From positions 80,795,454 through 80,859,453 of the forward strand of contig OY987298.1 in assembly GCA_963920635.1 (NCBI GenBank): a DNA stretch of 64,000 bases. The letters run 5' to 3'. Within the stretch, counting starts at the first letter, position 1; the number at the start of each line of letters is the position of its first letter. Shown one piece after another: positions 43,601-54,485 of the stretch. Below the pieces are notes generated by a model. That model made no database searches, was not told the origin of the DNA, and worked only from the letters and a program-made list of their open reading frames with translations. The DNA comes from Pseudeuparius sepicola. Taxonomy: Eukaryota > Arthropoda > Insecta > Coleoptera > Anthribidae. A program made the translations under genes and the position numbers.

Positions 43601-46200
43601 ACTCAAAAGGAAGACTGGAGAATACTCTAGAATATTCCTGGCCAATGATAGTTCACAAATCATAATAAATTCTAGCAAACTTTCTAGAATGTTATGGAAG
43701 CTTTACATGGAAAACCATGAAAACTAAAGGAAAATGGAGGCCTGGGGGCCTCAGGCCAAAAAAGATGTGACGGAAAATGCCTCTAAATTAATTACAAAAA
43801 TTATAAAACTGTAAGTAGAATACCCAAACTTAAAATTTATCTGCTAAATCTTTGAGTAGGTTAGAAAACCGTGCAGACATATTCATTGAAAGCTGATATA
43901 ACAAACTTTAGAGGCATTTTTCGTTACAATATTCATGGTATAATTTTTTGTCAAAAAAAAATAATTTGAAAAATTCGTTGGTGTTACTGAAGGACGATGT
44001 AATATTACAAGGTGATCAACTTAGGTCATTTTTAAGAAAAAATGGTTCATTAAATATGTGTTCAAAGATTCGCTATCTGAAATAAATTATTCTGGGACAT
44101 ATTATTGCCACTTAAGAAAAATATTTTTTAACTCCTTCAAATATACCTTTAATTTTAATTCAGAATGTTGGGGCAACTAATTTATTTTCAGGCGAGTGAT
44201 TTCCCAGATTTTTCGTGTTAGTTACCAAAGGAAAAAATTTACTTCCTATTAGACCTATATATTCAGCATCACAAAAAACTTAAGCGCTTGAGCATTTTAA
44301 GTACGAAGGTAAATATATCTTGCAAAAGTATCTTGCTTATACTTTTCTTACCTCATTTACGTGGATTGCACATTTTTTTCTGAATTTTGTGTCGCATTTT
44401 TGCATTATTTCGTATGCAGGGAACAAGAAACAAAACACAATATTGATTACATACACCGTGTATTAAAACTTACATTTAAAACACAATTGTACGCCATACA
44501 TGGAAATACAAAACTTCCTGTAGTAAAGCCCAATGTAAATTGCCATAAGTTTTTCTTATCACGATCAATGCAACTAATAAAAAAAATTCCAGATAAATAC
44601 ACCAAGATGATGCGCGCCACCTCGCGAAACTGTCGCTATGAAATCCACGGATAAACTGTATTGTATTCCGTCTTCGCGGAAGGTCAACGCAGCGCCGTAT
44701 TTGATATTATTTCAGGTTGTAAGAAGTAACACCAAAGATAATTAAGTTAAACACCAGACTTCGTAAAAATGCATATTTTATTAACCAGGCATAATAGCAC
44801 ATATAAAGTGCGTATTTTAAAATTGTTTTTAAAAGCAAACGTATTTTAAAACGTACCATAAAATTATATTATTTAGTTCCCGTACACTATTTTATGTTAT
44901 TAAATATTACTTTTTTATACTGGCTTTTTGTTTATTAGAATTTTCTTTACGGGTTAAAGTATTGTCAATATATTTCTTTTAGTGTAAAAAAATAATAATT
45001 GATACAAGGCTGTGTTAATAAAATTAATAAAATTTATAATATGTGATATTACTTATTTTTTAAAACAAATTCTAATAAATCTATTTTTTTCCGTGTAGGT
45101 ATATGGTATATACACAATAAGTATTTCTTTAGTGTACTAGCACTAAACTAGAAGCACAAAAAGCCTGTATCTATGTATGTATGTGCCACAATGTATGTCC
45201 TCGTACATCGTAGTATATGCATAATTTAGGATTAATCTGCTTATGTTGGGTAATTACAACATAATATACCTACTTCCACAACTATTCAGTTGAATTTCTT
45301 CATTTTTCACCACAGTATCATTAACATGTTTCTTATTAATTTTGTGCTCGGGGGTAATTTTTGCCTTAACCGGGCATTATGCATTTATTGCTATGTTCTT
45401 TCCTCTGCGTGTCTCCAATAACATTGTTACCATAATATTTATTCTCTAGTCTACCTAAAACCAGAATTTAAGCTATATCATCATCATTAAGCAATATTAA
45501 AACAATATACAAATCAAATAACAAACATACCTCTTCATTTCTCCATGTTTCGCTCCCCGTTTTTATTGATAAAATTGACACACGACACACCATACCATAT
45601 CAAAATCTACGCAAGGCAAGTTATCAGGACAAGCTTTAACAAATCTTGTCTTCATTATAAACCGAAAAAATAAAGAATTCACAGCAAGATTCTTTTAAAA
45701 CTGAGAATAGAATTTATTTAGTTTTCACTAAGGTTATTAACCTTGGTTTCCGCGTTCCGCGGGCGAAAGTGAGGTTATGCAAAGTGCGGCGTTGCCGACG
45801 ATTTTCTTTAAAGAATTGAGTAATATGTCATCTGTCATATTTTATAGGGGGCATCTAATAAGTTCAGAATGGGATCAGTAAAATCCAAATATTTCATTGA
45901 AATGCTACGAAATTTGATTATTTCTCATTAGACGCATTCAAACTGAATCTAATAATTTGTCTGGGAATGCTTGGTTATATAAAAAAAGACGAAATAAGTA
46001 CTAAGAAAATAGCAGGTACTTATTGAAATTAGGGATCGTGACGTCACATTCCCTACTTTTGCGACCGTTTTTTTTTTCAATTTTTGAGAAAACTAATGGA
46101 AAAAAAAATCTGTTGGTTAGGTTTCGTGATTATCTAGACACATGTTTTACAAATTCCAAGGCAAAAAATTATTTTTCATTCCTAAGTATACTTGTCCATT
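40680..46200 (+). mobile_element. Unassigned DNA element, copy 2 (AATGGAC ends), itself interrupted
   Basis: It begins AATGGACTAATACAC and ends with the inverse of AATGGACAAGTATAC, as copy 1 does in the opposite orientation. Without the nested 2.2-kb insertion it is about 3.3 kb. Compared with copy 1 it has about 170 extra bases around 41,095-41,260 and extra sequence at 40,860-41,000. It also keeps only one end of the 259-bp MITE. The shared peptide near 42,540-42,640 (VDKVNVTSAEKYNFPHQNG) is conserved between copies. No recognised transposase was found. Confidence 0.8.
42878..45095. mobile_element. 2.2-kb TA-flanked DNA element with CACGGAAAAAAAT ends
   Basis: The 13-bp inverted ends CACGGAAAAAAAT are flanked by TA (42,876-42,877 and 45,096-45,097). 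Copy 1 of the host element has the empty site, with a single TA in ACTATAGG (inverse). This proves both boundary and duplication. The interior is very AT-rich. Frames at 43,405-43,665 and 44,361-44,654 (the latter with HNIDYIHRVLKLTFKT) are not recognised, so the element is either non-autonomous or decayed. Confidence 0.85.
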
Positions 46201-46943
46201 CGCAAAATGTGCCCCAGAACACCTGTTGACTCCAAATTTTGAAAAATAAAGTTATCAGCTACCTCATTTAAATGTTACAGATGAATTGTACGTTCAATAA
46301 CTAAGAAAAAAATGCCTAATAGGATTGAGTGAAACATCACTGCTTTTCTTGAAATAGGGTGTCAAAATTTTGTCGAGCTCAATCCGCTCTCCATTTTGAA
46401 AGCGAACAATTTCTGGTACATTGTTCATAATGAATTTTTGTCACTTTAAATGGTACAATTATTCTGTGAAATTTAAAGTACCTAGTTGAAAATTTTATTT
46501 TTCGAACTTGGGGCCAACAGGTGTTTTGGGGCATATTTTGTCAATTTCCACGCAAACGGTTGATTTTATCATAACGGAACAAGAGTACACTTTTTTTCGC
46601 AAAATGAAAAGATGCACTAAAATATTGAACCTGCAAGACCAAAAAGATAACCTCAAAAAAGTTATGAGTATAAAACCCATTGAGCTACCCCGCCCCTCCG
46701 CCTCTGGGCGATGGGAATAAATTATTTTTACAACAAATTGGACTGCACTAAGTTTCATTTAAATTGCATAACTTCTGTAGAAGTTTTTGCGAAAAATATG
46801 TTTTTAAAACTGTACCTTTATCACCCTGTAACTTTTTTATTATGCATTTTCGGACCCATGTTTATAGGAAACTTTTTGTTCAAAATGACATTTTCTACCT
46901 GTTATATGAAGTTGGCACCATAATTTAGAAACACCCTGTATAT

Positions 46944-47618
46944 CTATAGTGGCCGGAAACTGCGTTATTCCACTTCATAGTTACTTCACTATTTGAAGGT
47001 GGCGGCCACGTCACAGACACCACTGCAGCCACCATCCTTTAGGGAACAAAGCATTCGCATCGACTATTCAAATTCAAATTCTTTATTTCGTGTTAAGATA
47101 CTTACATTAAGCATAATAAGACAAACAGGCACTTACATAGTACATATTTTACATTTAGTTAAAATCTCTAAATAAATTTACAATAATAAATTCACAATAA
47201 CAAACACTTATTTAGGCCTAGGTTTTATTCAAGAATTCGTCCACCGAGTAAAAATCATTGAGTGGCAAAATTTACTTAATAGTTTTTAAATTTTGGAAGT
47301 GGCAGCTCAGACTATAGGTACTGTGGTATAGCTTGTTAAAGATCCTTATCCCGAAGAAACTTACACCGCTGTCACACCTCTTCAAGCGACAATATTCTGG
47401 AAGCAGGTCCTGCTATCCCATAGCGTAATATGGACATACCTAATCATGTCGTTCACATCTACATACGGCCACTAGAGTCAAGTAACAAACACCTCAAATA
47501 CGCAAATCTATGTGGAAATCACTTTAAAGTTATATTTTAGACAAGACGCCATATTTAAGAATGAGATTTCTGGCAGCCATGTTTTAGAACGGTTCCTATA
47601 ACGTGTCGGCCACTATAG
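46944..47618 (-). mobile_element. 675-bp segment with CTATAGTGGCCG inverted ends, containing a LINE 3' tail
   Basis: CTATAGTGGCCG at 46,944 is inverted at 47,607-47,618. Within it, on the minus strand, AAATAAAGAATTTGAATTTG (47,090-47,066) has the form of a polyadenylation signal plus simple A/T-rich tail of a non-LTR element. The sequence to about 47,560 may be its 3' part, though no reading frame was recognised. A similar tail is at 60,118-60,150. Confidence 0.4.
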
Positions 47619-47982
47619 TAAAATCGAGCAACTCTTACACCTGGAGTAAACAAGAGCACGTGGGTTGAAATATCTGCCATAGCCGCACGGAGGTACGACC
47701 TTTATTTAATTTTAGTCTTACAATTGTGTACATCAAAATATTTCAGACAAGAATTATTGGCTTAATTAAAATGGTTCAAAACATCGATAAAATTATTTGT
47801 GGCAGTGTCTAAATAGCTGAAAACAACAAGATAAAACCGAATATCTACACTTCTGCGATCGAGCACGTCCCTGTTGCCGAGTCGGGTGAAATTTTATAGC
47901 CTACCGACCAATCGCGGATCGTCATTGAACACGTGGTTTTATTTACACCAGGCGTACGGATTGCTCGATTTTAGTATAGTGA
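47611..47982. mobile_element. 372-bp MITE with CACTATAGTAAAATCGAGCA ends
   Basis: CACTATAGTAAAATCGAGCA (47,611) and TGCTCGATTTTAGTATAGTG (to about 47,981) are near-perfect inverses. The similarity runs on to ACACCTGG...CCAGG. It overlaps the right end of the preceding inverted pair by eight bases, so the two structures may be parts of one element. Confidence 0.65.
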
Positions 47983-48341
47983 TAAACACTTTAAAGTTTC
48001 TACGGTAGTGGTCGTTACGTGGCGCCCACAAAAAATGCTATACTTGGGATTAACACCGTGTTGTGTAACTTTTACACGCAATTTGGTCAAAATTGAGTCA
48101 TTTAATTTATTTGGTATTCCCCTTTTCTTCTTATTTCTCTCTTATAGTTTTACATGTACTTTATTTTAAAGAAATTTAAAATATCATTGATAAGTTGAAA
48201 TTAAGGAAATGTGTTACTTGTAATAATAAAATAAAACTAAAAGATAAAGAATCTGTATGAACCAGGCATAATATGTGCTTGGTCTTCAATTTAAATTATT
48301 TGTAAGAAATAATAAACGGTAATAAGTAAAGAAAATACTTT
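47983..48341. other. Interval holding the second copy of a dispersed 65-bp repeat
   Basis: 48,049-48,113 repeats 39,584-39,648 directly. The remainder is AT-rich. Confidence 0.5.
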
Positions 48342-48948
48342 TTCTTGAAATCGGCATTAAAATGTCCCAAAATCGTCATTAAAAGCACAGAAATCGTACA
48401 ATAATGTAGCCCATTATTGTACGATTTTTTCAATAAGTAGGCCTTGGCGAGATGTAAACATCAAACGTCAGACGCGGAGAAATCGCCCGTCAAAAGTGAC
48501 CAAATATTCAAAACCCGGCCGATAAAGGCTCATTTAACTGTTCGTACACATTGCGAAATTGTTTCCTATAGAAGCGCAATCCTTCAGTATACATATTTTA
48601 GTAAATTTGAAAATCAATAGATTTGATGTGTAGGCTGCACAAGAAGCAGCAGTTTGGTTTTCCTGTCAGAAGGTGCCGTACGTCATTATACTTGTCCTAG
48701 GTAGAGCGATCGGTGAAGTCAAGCAACGCCGCGCGTAGTCAGTTCGTGGACGGGTGATCCCTTATTATTATTTTCTTGCCTAATAAAACTTTTTTTCCGA
48801 TTTCAAAAAAAATATAATATGTACCTCGGCACTGAAGTTCTTTTTATGACTCATGTGGTTTATTTGCCTCGGCCAGAGGCCTCAGCAACTAAACTCTACA
48901 TGAGTCATAAAAAGTTGAACTTCAGTGCCTTGGTACATAAATAACTAT
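48342..48948 (+). repeat. Composite 5S-like repeat, copy 2 (first of a tandem pair)
   Basis: It runs from TTCTTGAAATCGGCATTAAA to the hairpin end GGTACATAAATAACTA and is nearly collinear with 4,688-5,290. The hairpin occupies about 48,825-48,935. The next copy follows without a gap. Confidence 0.85.
48675..48761 (+). pseudogene. 5S rRNA-like block in composite repeat copy 2
   Basis: This is the most 5S-like of the three: GATCGGTGAAGTCAAGCAAC, then GCCGCGCG, then TAGTCAGTTCGTGGACGGGT and GATCC. That is the order A box, intermediate element, C box of 5S genes. The T-run that would terminate Pol III lies within about 25 bp downstream only as TTTTC. Confidence 0.6.
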
Positions 48949-49572
48949 TCTTGAAATCGGCATTAAAAGCTCATAGAAAATCGTCATTAAAAGCACAGAA
49001 ATCGGCACTGAAGTATATAGCCCATTATTGTACGATTTTTTCAATAAGTAGGCCTTGGCGAAATGTAAACATCAAACGTCAGACGCGGAGCCATCGCCCG
49101 TCAAAAGCTACCAAATATATTCAAAACCCGGCCACAAAAGGCCCATTTAACTTTTCGTACATTTTGCGAAATTACCTATAGCAGCGCAATCTTTCAGGAC
49201 CTTCAGTATACATATTTTAGTAGGTTTAAATATCAATAGATGTGTTATGGAGGCTGCACAACAAGCAGCAGTTTGGTTTTTCTGTTCGAAGGCGCCGTAC
49301 GTCATTATACTTGACCTAGGTAGAGCGATCGTCAAAGTCAAGCAACGCCGCGCGTAGTGGGTTCATGGACGGGTGATCCCGTATGATTATTTTCTTGCCC
49401 AATAAAACATTTTTTTCCGATTTAAAAAAATATATATAATATGTACCTCGGCACTGAAGTTCTTTTTATTACTCATGTGGTTTATTTGCCTCGGCCAGAG
49501 GCCTCGCGGCAACTAAATTCCACATGAGACATAAAAAATTGAACTTCAGTGCCTTGGTACATAAATAACTAT
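48949..49572 (+). repeat. Composite 5S-like repeat, copy 3 (second of the tandem pair)
   Basis: It repeats copy 2 head to tail, with an insertion near 49,190 (CAGGACCTTCAGTATAC) and small deletions. The hairpin lies at about 49,440-49,560. Confidence 0.85.
49294..49380 (+). pseudogene. 5S rRNA-like block in composite repeat copy 3
   Basis: GCCGTACGTCATTATACTTG to GGACGGGTGATCCC, 87 bp. The start resembles the 5' stem of 5S rRNA more closely than in copy 1. Confidence 0.55.
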
Positions 49573-50303
49573 TATTTCAGTTCCAAAATATATGAACGAT
49601 TCCATATATAGGTATAAAAATATCAACATTTTCTTTCTTAAAGCTATAAATAAATATTCATTCTCACAGGCAAACATATTTGGTTGTAAAAAAGTTATAT
49701 ATATAATATCGTAACAATTTGTAAGAAAAGTGTACCTAACCACAAACACAAGAAATGCTTTATGTTGGGAGGTTATTTATACTTTAACTACAAATGATCA
49801 TTTTCTTTCAAATTCGTACATTTTGATGCGACCAAACTATTTCGTACAAATTCTCATACAATGTACTTAAGTAACTGTTGCCTTACAGAATTGTCCGTGT
49901 GAGACTATAGGTTAGGGGCTATCACCTCGGCTATCACACAGTACCTTTCGTCGTTACATCTGCATATTCGTCTGTCATTTTAAACCATCTGACTCACTAT
50001 GAAATTTTACTTTATATAATAACACCATTTTTGCACTAGCGGTCGGTAGAATCACTTTTATAACTATTATACTCAAGGCGCCAACAAAACATAACCTGTC
50101 TAGTTCTCAGTGGGGTAGTAGGTAGACAGATATCAGAGAAATAATATAGATACAAGCAGGTAACTTATTTAGTAGATTGCATAAACCACTTCACACTCTC
50201 TGTTTATGTTGATTTTTTCTTTGAAACTTAGTGAAACTGTTTTTTTTATGCTGTCACTGTTTGTGTTAAAGCGATATTTTGTGGCAACCTAGTACACCAT
50301 AAA
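49573..50303. other. Interval without recognised features
   Basis: AT-rich with short frames only; it lies upstream of the decayed zinc-finger gene. Confidence 0.4.
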
Positions 50304-50845
50304 ATGTCAGTTCGGCGAGTTTGTAAGCATGGCAGTGATTGTCTTTGTTATGTGTGTGGATTTTGTATTGCTCGAAGACAAATTAAACATCACATTGTGC
50401 CCAACACAAAATTTACGGAGGGATATAAGTCGAATCTTCGTATGCCAGTTCGCAATCAAGACAAATATCGGGCACCCCATGTGACCTGCGGCAGTTTCAG
50501 GTTAACGCTGGAAGCATAGAATCGCGGAGTAAGGTACACAGAAAAATGCCTTTCGTAGAATATTGAGGGAACCTACTAATCACATATCAGACTGTTATTT
50601 TTGTGTCATAGATTATATGCCATATACTCGTAAGAAGGCACCTGATCGTAATGAAATTGTTTACCCTAATCTTCCAGTGGCCCTATTTAACATAGTGACT
50701 CATTTCCTGTGCCCGCTCCACCATGTTCTTCAACTAATAAAGAATTTCATCGATTAAATCTAATCGGAGAGGTCGGATAGTGATTAAATATTTATGCCTT
50801 CTGAAGAATGTCATTTTATAAATCAGAGTGACTTAAATAAACTTG
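50304..50845 (+). pseudogene. Repeat-associated zinc-finger protein gene, 5' half
   Basis: It starts ATG GTC-like in frame as MSVRRVCKHGSDCLCYVCGF and continues to NQDKYRAPHVTCGSF. The same protein resumes in other frames as REPTNHISDCYFCVIDYM, then NEIVYPNLPVALF and ECHFINQSDLNKLVK. From memory, the series CYVCG...DQDK.WAPH..C...REP.NH..DCYFC...YP.LP...DLN.LV marks a multicopy family seen as uncharacterised proteins in arthropod and cnidarian genomes; I cannot give a function. Stops and frameshifts near 50,518, 50,563 and 50,758 make it dead. The 3' half is at 54,486-54,790, beyond two insertions. Confidence 0.6.
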
Positions 50846-50850
50846 TTAAA

Positions 50851-51132
50851 GGTGGATTTATAAACTCGACGTTTGCGTTGGCGCTCGCGGTTGACGGTGA
50901 CCTTCGTCGTTGCCTTCCCTATAGCAGACATTTTATAAACTTTCCATTTGCGTCCAGAAATACGAACGGCGGGACGTGAAAGATGAAATTGGTTTATCTC
51001 GGACGGCATCCGACGCAGACGGTAACGTTCGACGACGTTTATAAACGGTTACAAGTAAAATATAGGGATTGAATTTTCGACGCAAACGGCAACTGCGAGC
51101 GCCAACGCAAAAGTCGAGTTTATAAATCCACC
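50851..51132. mobile_element. 282-bp MITE with GGTGGATTTATAAACTCGAC ends, TTAAA duplication
   Basis: Ends are inverse complements over about 43 bp (GGTGGATTTATAAACTCGAC then a GTTGGCGCTCGC core). TTAAA stands on both sides (50,846-50,850 and 51,133-51,137). It interrupts the zinc-finger gene just after DLNKLVK. Confidence 0.85.
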
Positions 51133-51158
51133 TTAAAGATTTCCAGTATCACTGTAGC

Positions 51159-51341
51159 ATGGCAGGGAGCAGTACATGTTTTGTGTGCTCTGACAATTTT
51201 ATTGTAAATGATAAATTTCTAAAATGTGAAAAGTGTCAAAATCGTTTCCACCCACATTGTCTCGCTGTAAAGGATGATGTCTGCAAAATTGTGGCAAAAA
51301 ACAATAACCTTTTTTGGTTTTGCGATAATTGCAAGATATAA
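51159..51341 (+). pseudogene. PHD-finger part of LINE ORF1
   Basis: The 60-residue peptide has C7, C10, C23, C26, H31, C34, C55 and C58 in the C4HC3 spacing of a PHD finger (CFVC, CEKC, FHPHC, WFCDNC). PHD fingers are known in ORF1 of CR1-like LINEs. A TAA ends the frame before the next part begins at 51,390. Confidence 0.75.
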
Positions 51342-51389
51342 GTTATAACTGTAAGTAAAGAAGTCGAATGTCTTTCAAGAGAGAAAAAG

Positions 51390-52064
51390 TTGTTAGAGAA
51401 AATGTGTCAAGAAATGGATAATTCAAATAAATTGCTGCCATTTAAAGTTGATTGTCTCCAAAAACAAATCGACCACCTAGATACAAAAACTGATGGTACT
51501 CTAAATCAACAAAAAAACATTGCACAAAAAGTGTCGTACAGCGATGCATTAAAAACATCGGTGAGTTCAAATGTTCTTTTGGTTAAATCAAAAGAAAACA
51601 AAAATAGCGAAGAAGTTATGGGCCTTGTTAGGAATTCGGTAAATCCTGCAAAACTGAAAATATCTATAAAGGGAACTAAAGTAATTAAAGGCGGTGCAGC
51701 AATTTACTGTGATAATTCTAAAGATCTGAAAAAATTGGAAGAATGCTTGAATACAGGGGTGGCAGATACTTCTGACGTTGTGATACCGAGAAGGCTGAGA
51801 CCAAGATTTATGCTACATAATGTTGATTCCGCCTCTTTGGACGAAAATTTTGTGCCTAATTTGATCGCTATGAACTGTCTAGATTGTTCTCATGAATTGT
51901 CATGCTCTTTTTTCCGGAACTACCTTAGCTTTCGATATCAAAAAGTTCTTATTGAAAATGCTTCATCCGATTTTTCTGCAGTAACGTCTGGTGTGCCCCA
52001 GGGGTCGATTTTGGGACCACTCCTTTACTTGATCTATGTTTCCGATATACAGGGTGTTCCTTAA
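51390..52064 (+). pseudogene. LINE ORF1 remainder fused in frame to reverse transcriptase by deletion
   Basis: Residues 1-80 are charged and helix-prone. Then KLKISIKGTKVIKGGAAIYC and RRLRPRFMLHNVDSASLD are typical of a gag-like ORF1. From about residue 170, SCSFFRNYLSFRYQKVLIE and SGVPQGSILGPLLYLIYVSD belong to the RT palm (GVPQGSILGP block). The join between MNCLD and CSHELSC skips the endonuclease and N-terminal RT. The last codons after SDIQ come from the inserted MITE. Confidence 0.8.
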
Positions 52065-53222
52065 TAACATGCTAATACTTAAGGGAGTTATTTTTGGGCC
52101 CATTTTAAGAAAAAAACTTCATATGAACGTATGTCGTAAACGTCCCAACTTTTGAGATACAGGGCGTTAAAGTTCATTTTTTTAAATTGAATTTTGGCTA
52201 CATCTCCCGAAATAATCAAGCTGCTGAACTGAAATTTGGCACCTGCTATGTTTTTGGGGATGGAGAATAAGCTGAAAATGTCAATTTCACCGTATCTCAC
52301 AGAGGGCACCACTTGCGCTGTTTTTTGATCACGCTTTTACGCGTAACTTTTTTGAGGTTATCTTTTTGGTCCTGCAGGTCCATCATTTTAGTGCATATTT
52401 TCATTCTACAAGAAAAAGGTACTCTTGTTTCATAACGATTAAATCAACCGTTTGCTTTGAAATTGCCAAAACGTTCTCCAAAACACCTGTTGACTTCAAT
52501 ATTCGAAACATAAAATTTTCACCTACCACCTTCAAGTTTTACAGATCAACTGTTCCATTTAAACTGAGAAAAAAATTCCTATGAACAATGTACCAAAAAT
52601 TATTCGCTTTCAAAATGGAAAGGATTGAATTTGACAAAATTTGGACACTCTATTTCAAGAAAACCAATGGTGTTTTGACCAATGCCCATTTGGCATTTTT
52701 TTCATCATTTTGAATGTACAGTTGATCTGTAACATTTGAAAGCAGTAGGTGAAAATTTTATGTTTCGAATATTGGAATCAACAGGTGTTTTGGGGCACGT
52801 TTTGGTAATTTCAACGCAAACGGTCGATTTAATCGTTATGAAACAAGAGTACCTTTTTCTTGCAGAATGAAAAGATGCACTAAAATGATGGACCTGCAGG
52901 ACCAAAAAGATAACCTCAAAAAAGTTACGCGTAAAAGCGTGATCAAAAAACAGCGCAAGTGGCGCCCTCTGTGAGATACGGTGAAATTGACATTTTCAGC
53001 TTATTCTCCATCCCCAAAAACATAGCAGTGCCAAATTTCAGTTCCGCAGCTTGATTATTTCGGGAGATGTAGCCAAAATTCAATTTAAAAAAATGAACTT
53101 TAACGCCCTATACCTCAAAAGTTAGGACGTTTACGACATACGTTCATATGAACTTTTTTTCTTAAAATGGGCCCAAAAATAACCCCCTTAAGTATTAGCA
53201 TGTTATTAAGGAACACCCTGTA
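52048..53222. mobile_element. 1,175-bp palindromic MITE inside the LINE reverse transcriptase
   Basis: It starts TACAGGGTGTTCCTTAATAA and ends TTATTAAGGAACACCCTGTA, with TA at the target. The arms are collinear inverses over more than 500 bp each, around a unique centre near 52,600-52,700. The closest relative in the window is the split MITE 40,269-46,940. Confidence 0.9.
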
Positions 53223-53228
53223 TATAAA

Positions 53229-54080
53229 GTGGATAAAAATTGCGCTATCCAATCTTTCGCTGACGACACCCAGTTGTACTTCTCCTTTAAGACTGAACTG
53301 TATAATTCGGCTTCTGAGCTTATTAATGAGGACTTGCAAGCTCTAGCCGAATACTCGACTAATCATAATCTTAAACTTAGCTTAGACAAATGCAATATAA
53401 TATTTTTCTGCCCTAGTCAATATGACACTAACATTTGTGAATCAAATATAAATATTGCAATAAACAATGAACCTCTTAGAATTGTAAAATCTGTAAAAAG
53501 TCTCGGAATAATTTTCGACTGTAGATTGAGATTTGAGGAACATGTATCGCTTCTTGTGAAAAAGTCATATCTTGTCCTTAAACAGTTGTACAGAAACCGT
53601 TGCATTCTAAATTTCAATCTGCATAAAGTTTTGGCAGAGTCTTTAGTTCTCTCGATACTAAATTATGGGCTAATCCTATTCTATCCATGTTTGGCTCAAG
53701 AAACGAAATATCGGTTACAAAAAATTCAAAATTACTGCTGCCGCTTTGTATATGGTTTACGTAAATACGACCGAGTCTCTGCTAAAATGAAACTGCTTTG
53801 TTGGCTCAAAATAGAGAATCTCTTTAAACACCATCTTTCATCTACAGTATTTGGCATTCTTCAAACGGGGACTCCATCTTATCTTAAGGGTAAGCTTTCC
53901 CTTAGAAGTGACGCGCACAACATTAATATTAGATTTCCTTATACCTTGGCATTGCCAAAATATCGTCTGCCCATGTTTCGGCGGTCATTTACTTACAATT
54001 CTGTCAACATTTATAATGGTATACCTGGGGAAATAAAATCACATTCTTTACAATATTTAAAAAGGAAATATAAGCACTGA
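53229..54080 (+). pseudogene. LINE reverse transcriptase, C-terminal half
   Basis: It contains the catalytic block IQSFADDTQLYFSF (FADD at residues 10-13 of this frame), LKLSLDKCNIIFFCPS, and the thumb-type SVKSLGIIFDCRLRFEEH. The usual C-terminal tail FRRSFTYNSVNIYNGIPGEI follows. The 282-residue frame is open without stops, so the insertion is probably recent on the scale of this window. A one-base frame offset remains against the part upstream of the MITE. Confidence 0.85.
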
Positions 54081-54485
54081 TTGTTGTCTAGTCAGTTTTG
54101 ATCAGTGCGTGAATTTTGTTCCTTTTCCTCTCATTACTTTTTTAATTAAATTTTGTTATGCTCCTTTTTGACTTAAATTTTATATGTACTTACGTTTTTA
54201 AATTTTATTTACATAACTATACTTAGTATACAGAATACCTGCTTTGTTATAGCGGCATCGTCCCTTACGTTTTATATAGTTTCGATGTATTTCTAGCCAT
54301 ACTTACATGCAAATGTAACTCCTGTTATATATTTAATTCTTTTTTTATCTCATTTTGTGTCACCAACTGTTATAATTATTTGTTTGAGGTTAAGTAGAGT
54401 AGCTGTAGCTAGACTTCGCCTCGGTTTTTGTTGTATTGTATATTACGATGCAAATAAAGGCATTTTATTATTATTATTTTTATTA

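Larger units (their letters stand above)
40269..46940. mobile_element. Palindromic MITE split by the AATGGAC element (own length about 1.15 kb)
   Basis: The left part is 40,269-40,679, starting TACAGGGTGTTTCTAAGTTA. The right part is 46,201-46,940, ending TAATTTAGAAACACCCTGTA. Joined across the insertion, they match the full 1,175-bp relative at 52,048-53,222, including the GTTGATTTTATC...AACAAGAGTAC and AACACCTGTTGAC blocks. Arms are inverse complements of each other. Confidence 0.85.
51138..54485 (+). mobile_element. CR1/jockey-type LINE, internally deleted and split by a MITE
   Basis: Parts in order: PHD finger ORF (51,159-51,341), ORF1 remainder fused to RT (51,390-52,047), MITE (52,048-53,222), RT continuation (53,229-54,080), and a 3' UTR ending in AATAAAGGC and an ATT tail (54,450-54,485). 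Apurinic endonuclease and the 5' half of RT are missing, so a large internal deletion preceded or accompanied insertion. It lies within the zinc-finger pseudogene. Confidence 0.8.

Noticed and set aside
25470..46200. One giant transposon with 3-kb terminal inverted repeats enclosing the P and YqaJ genes
   Set aside because: The right copy has its own two ends within a split MITE, so each arm is a complete element. The genes between belong to separately bounded transposons.
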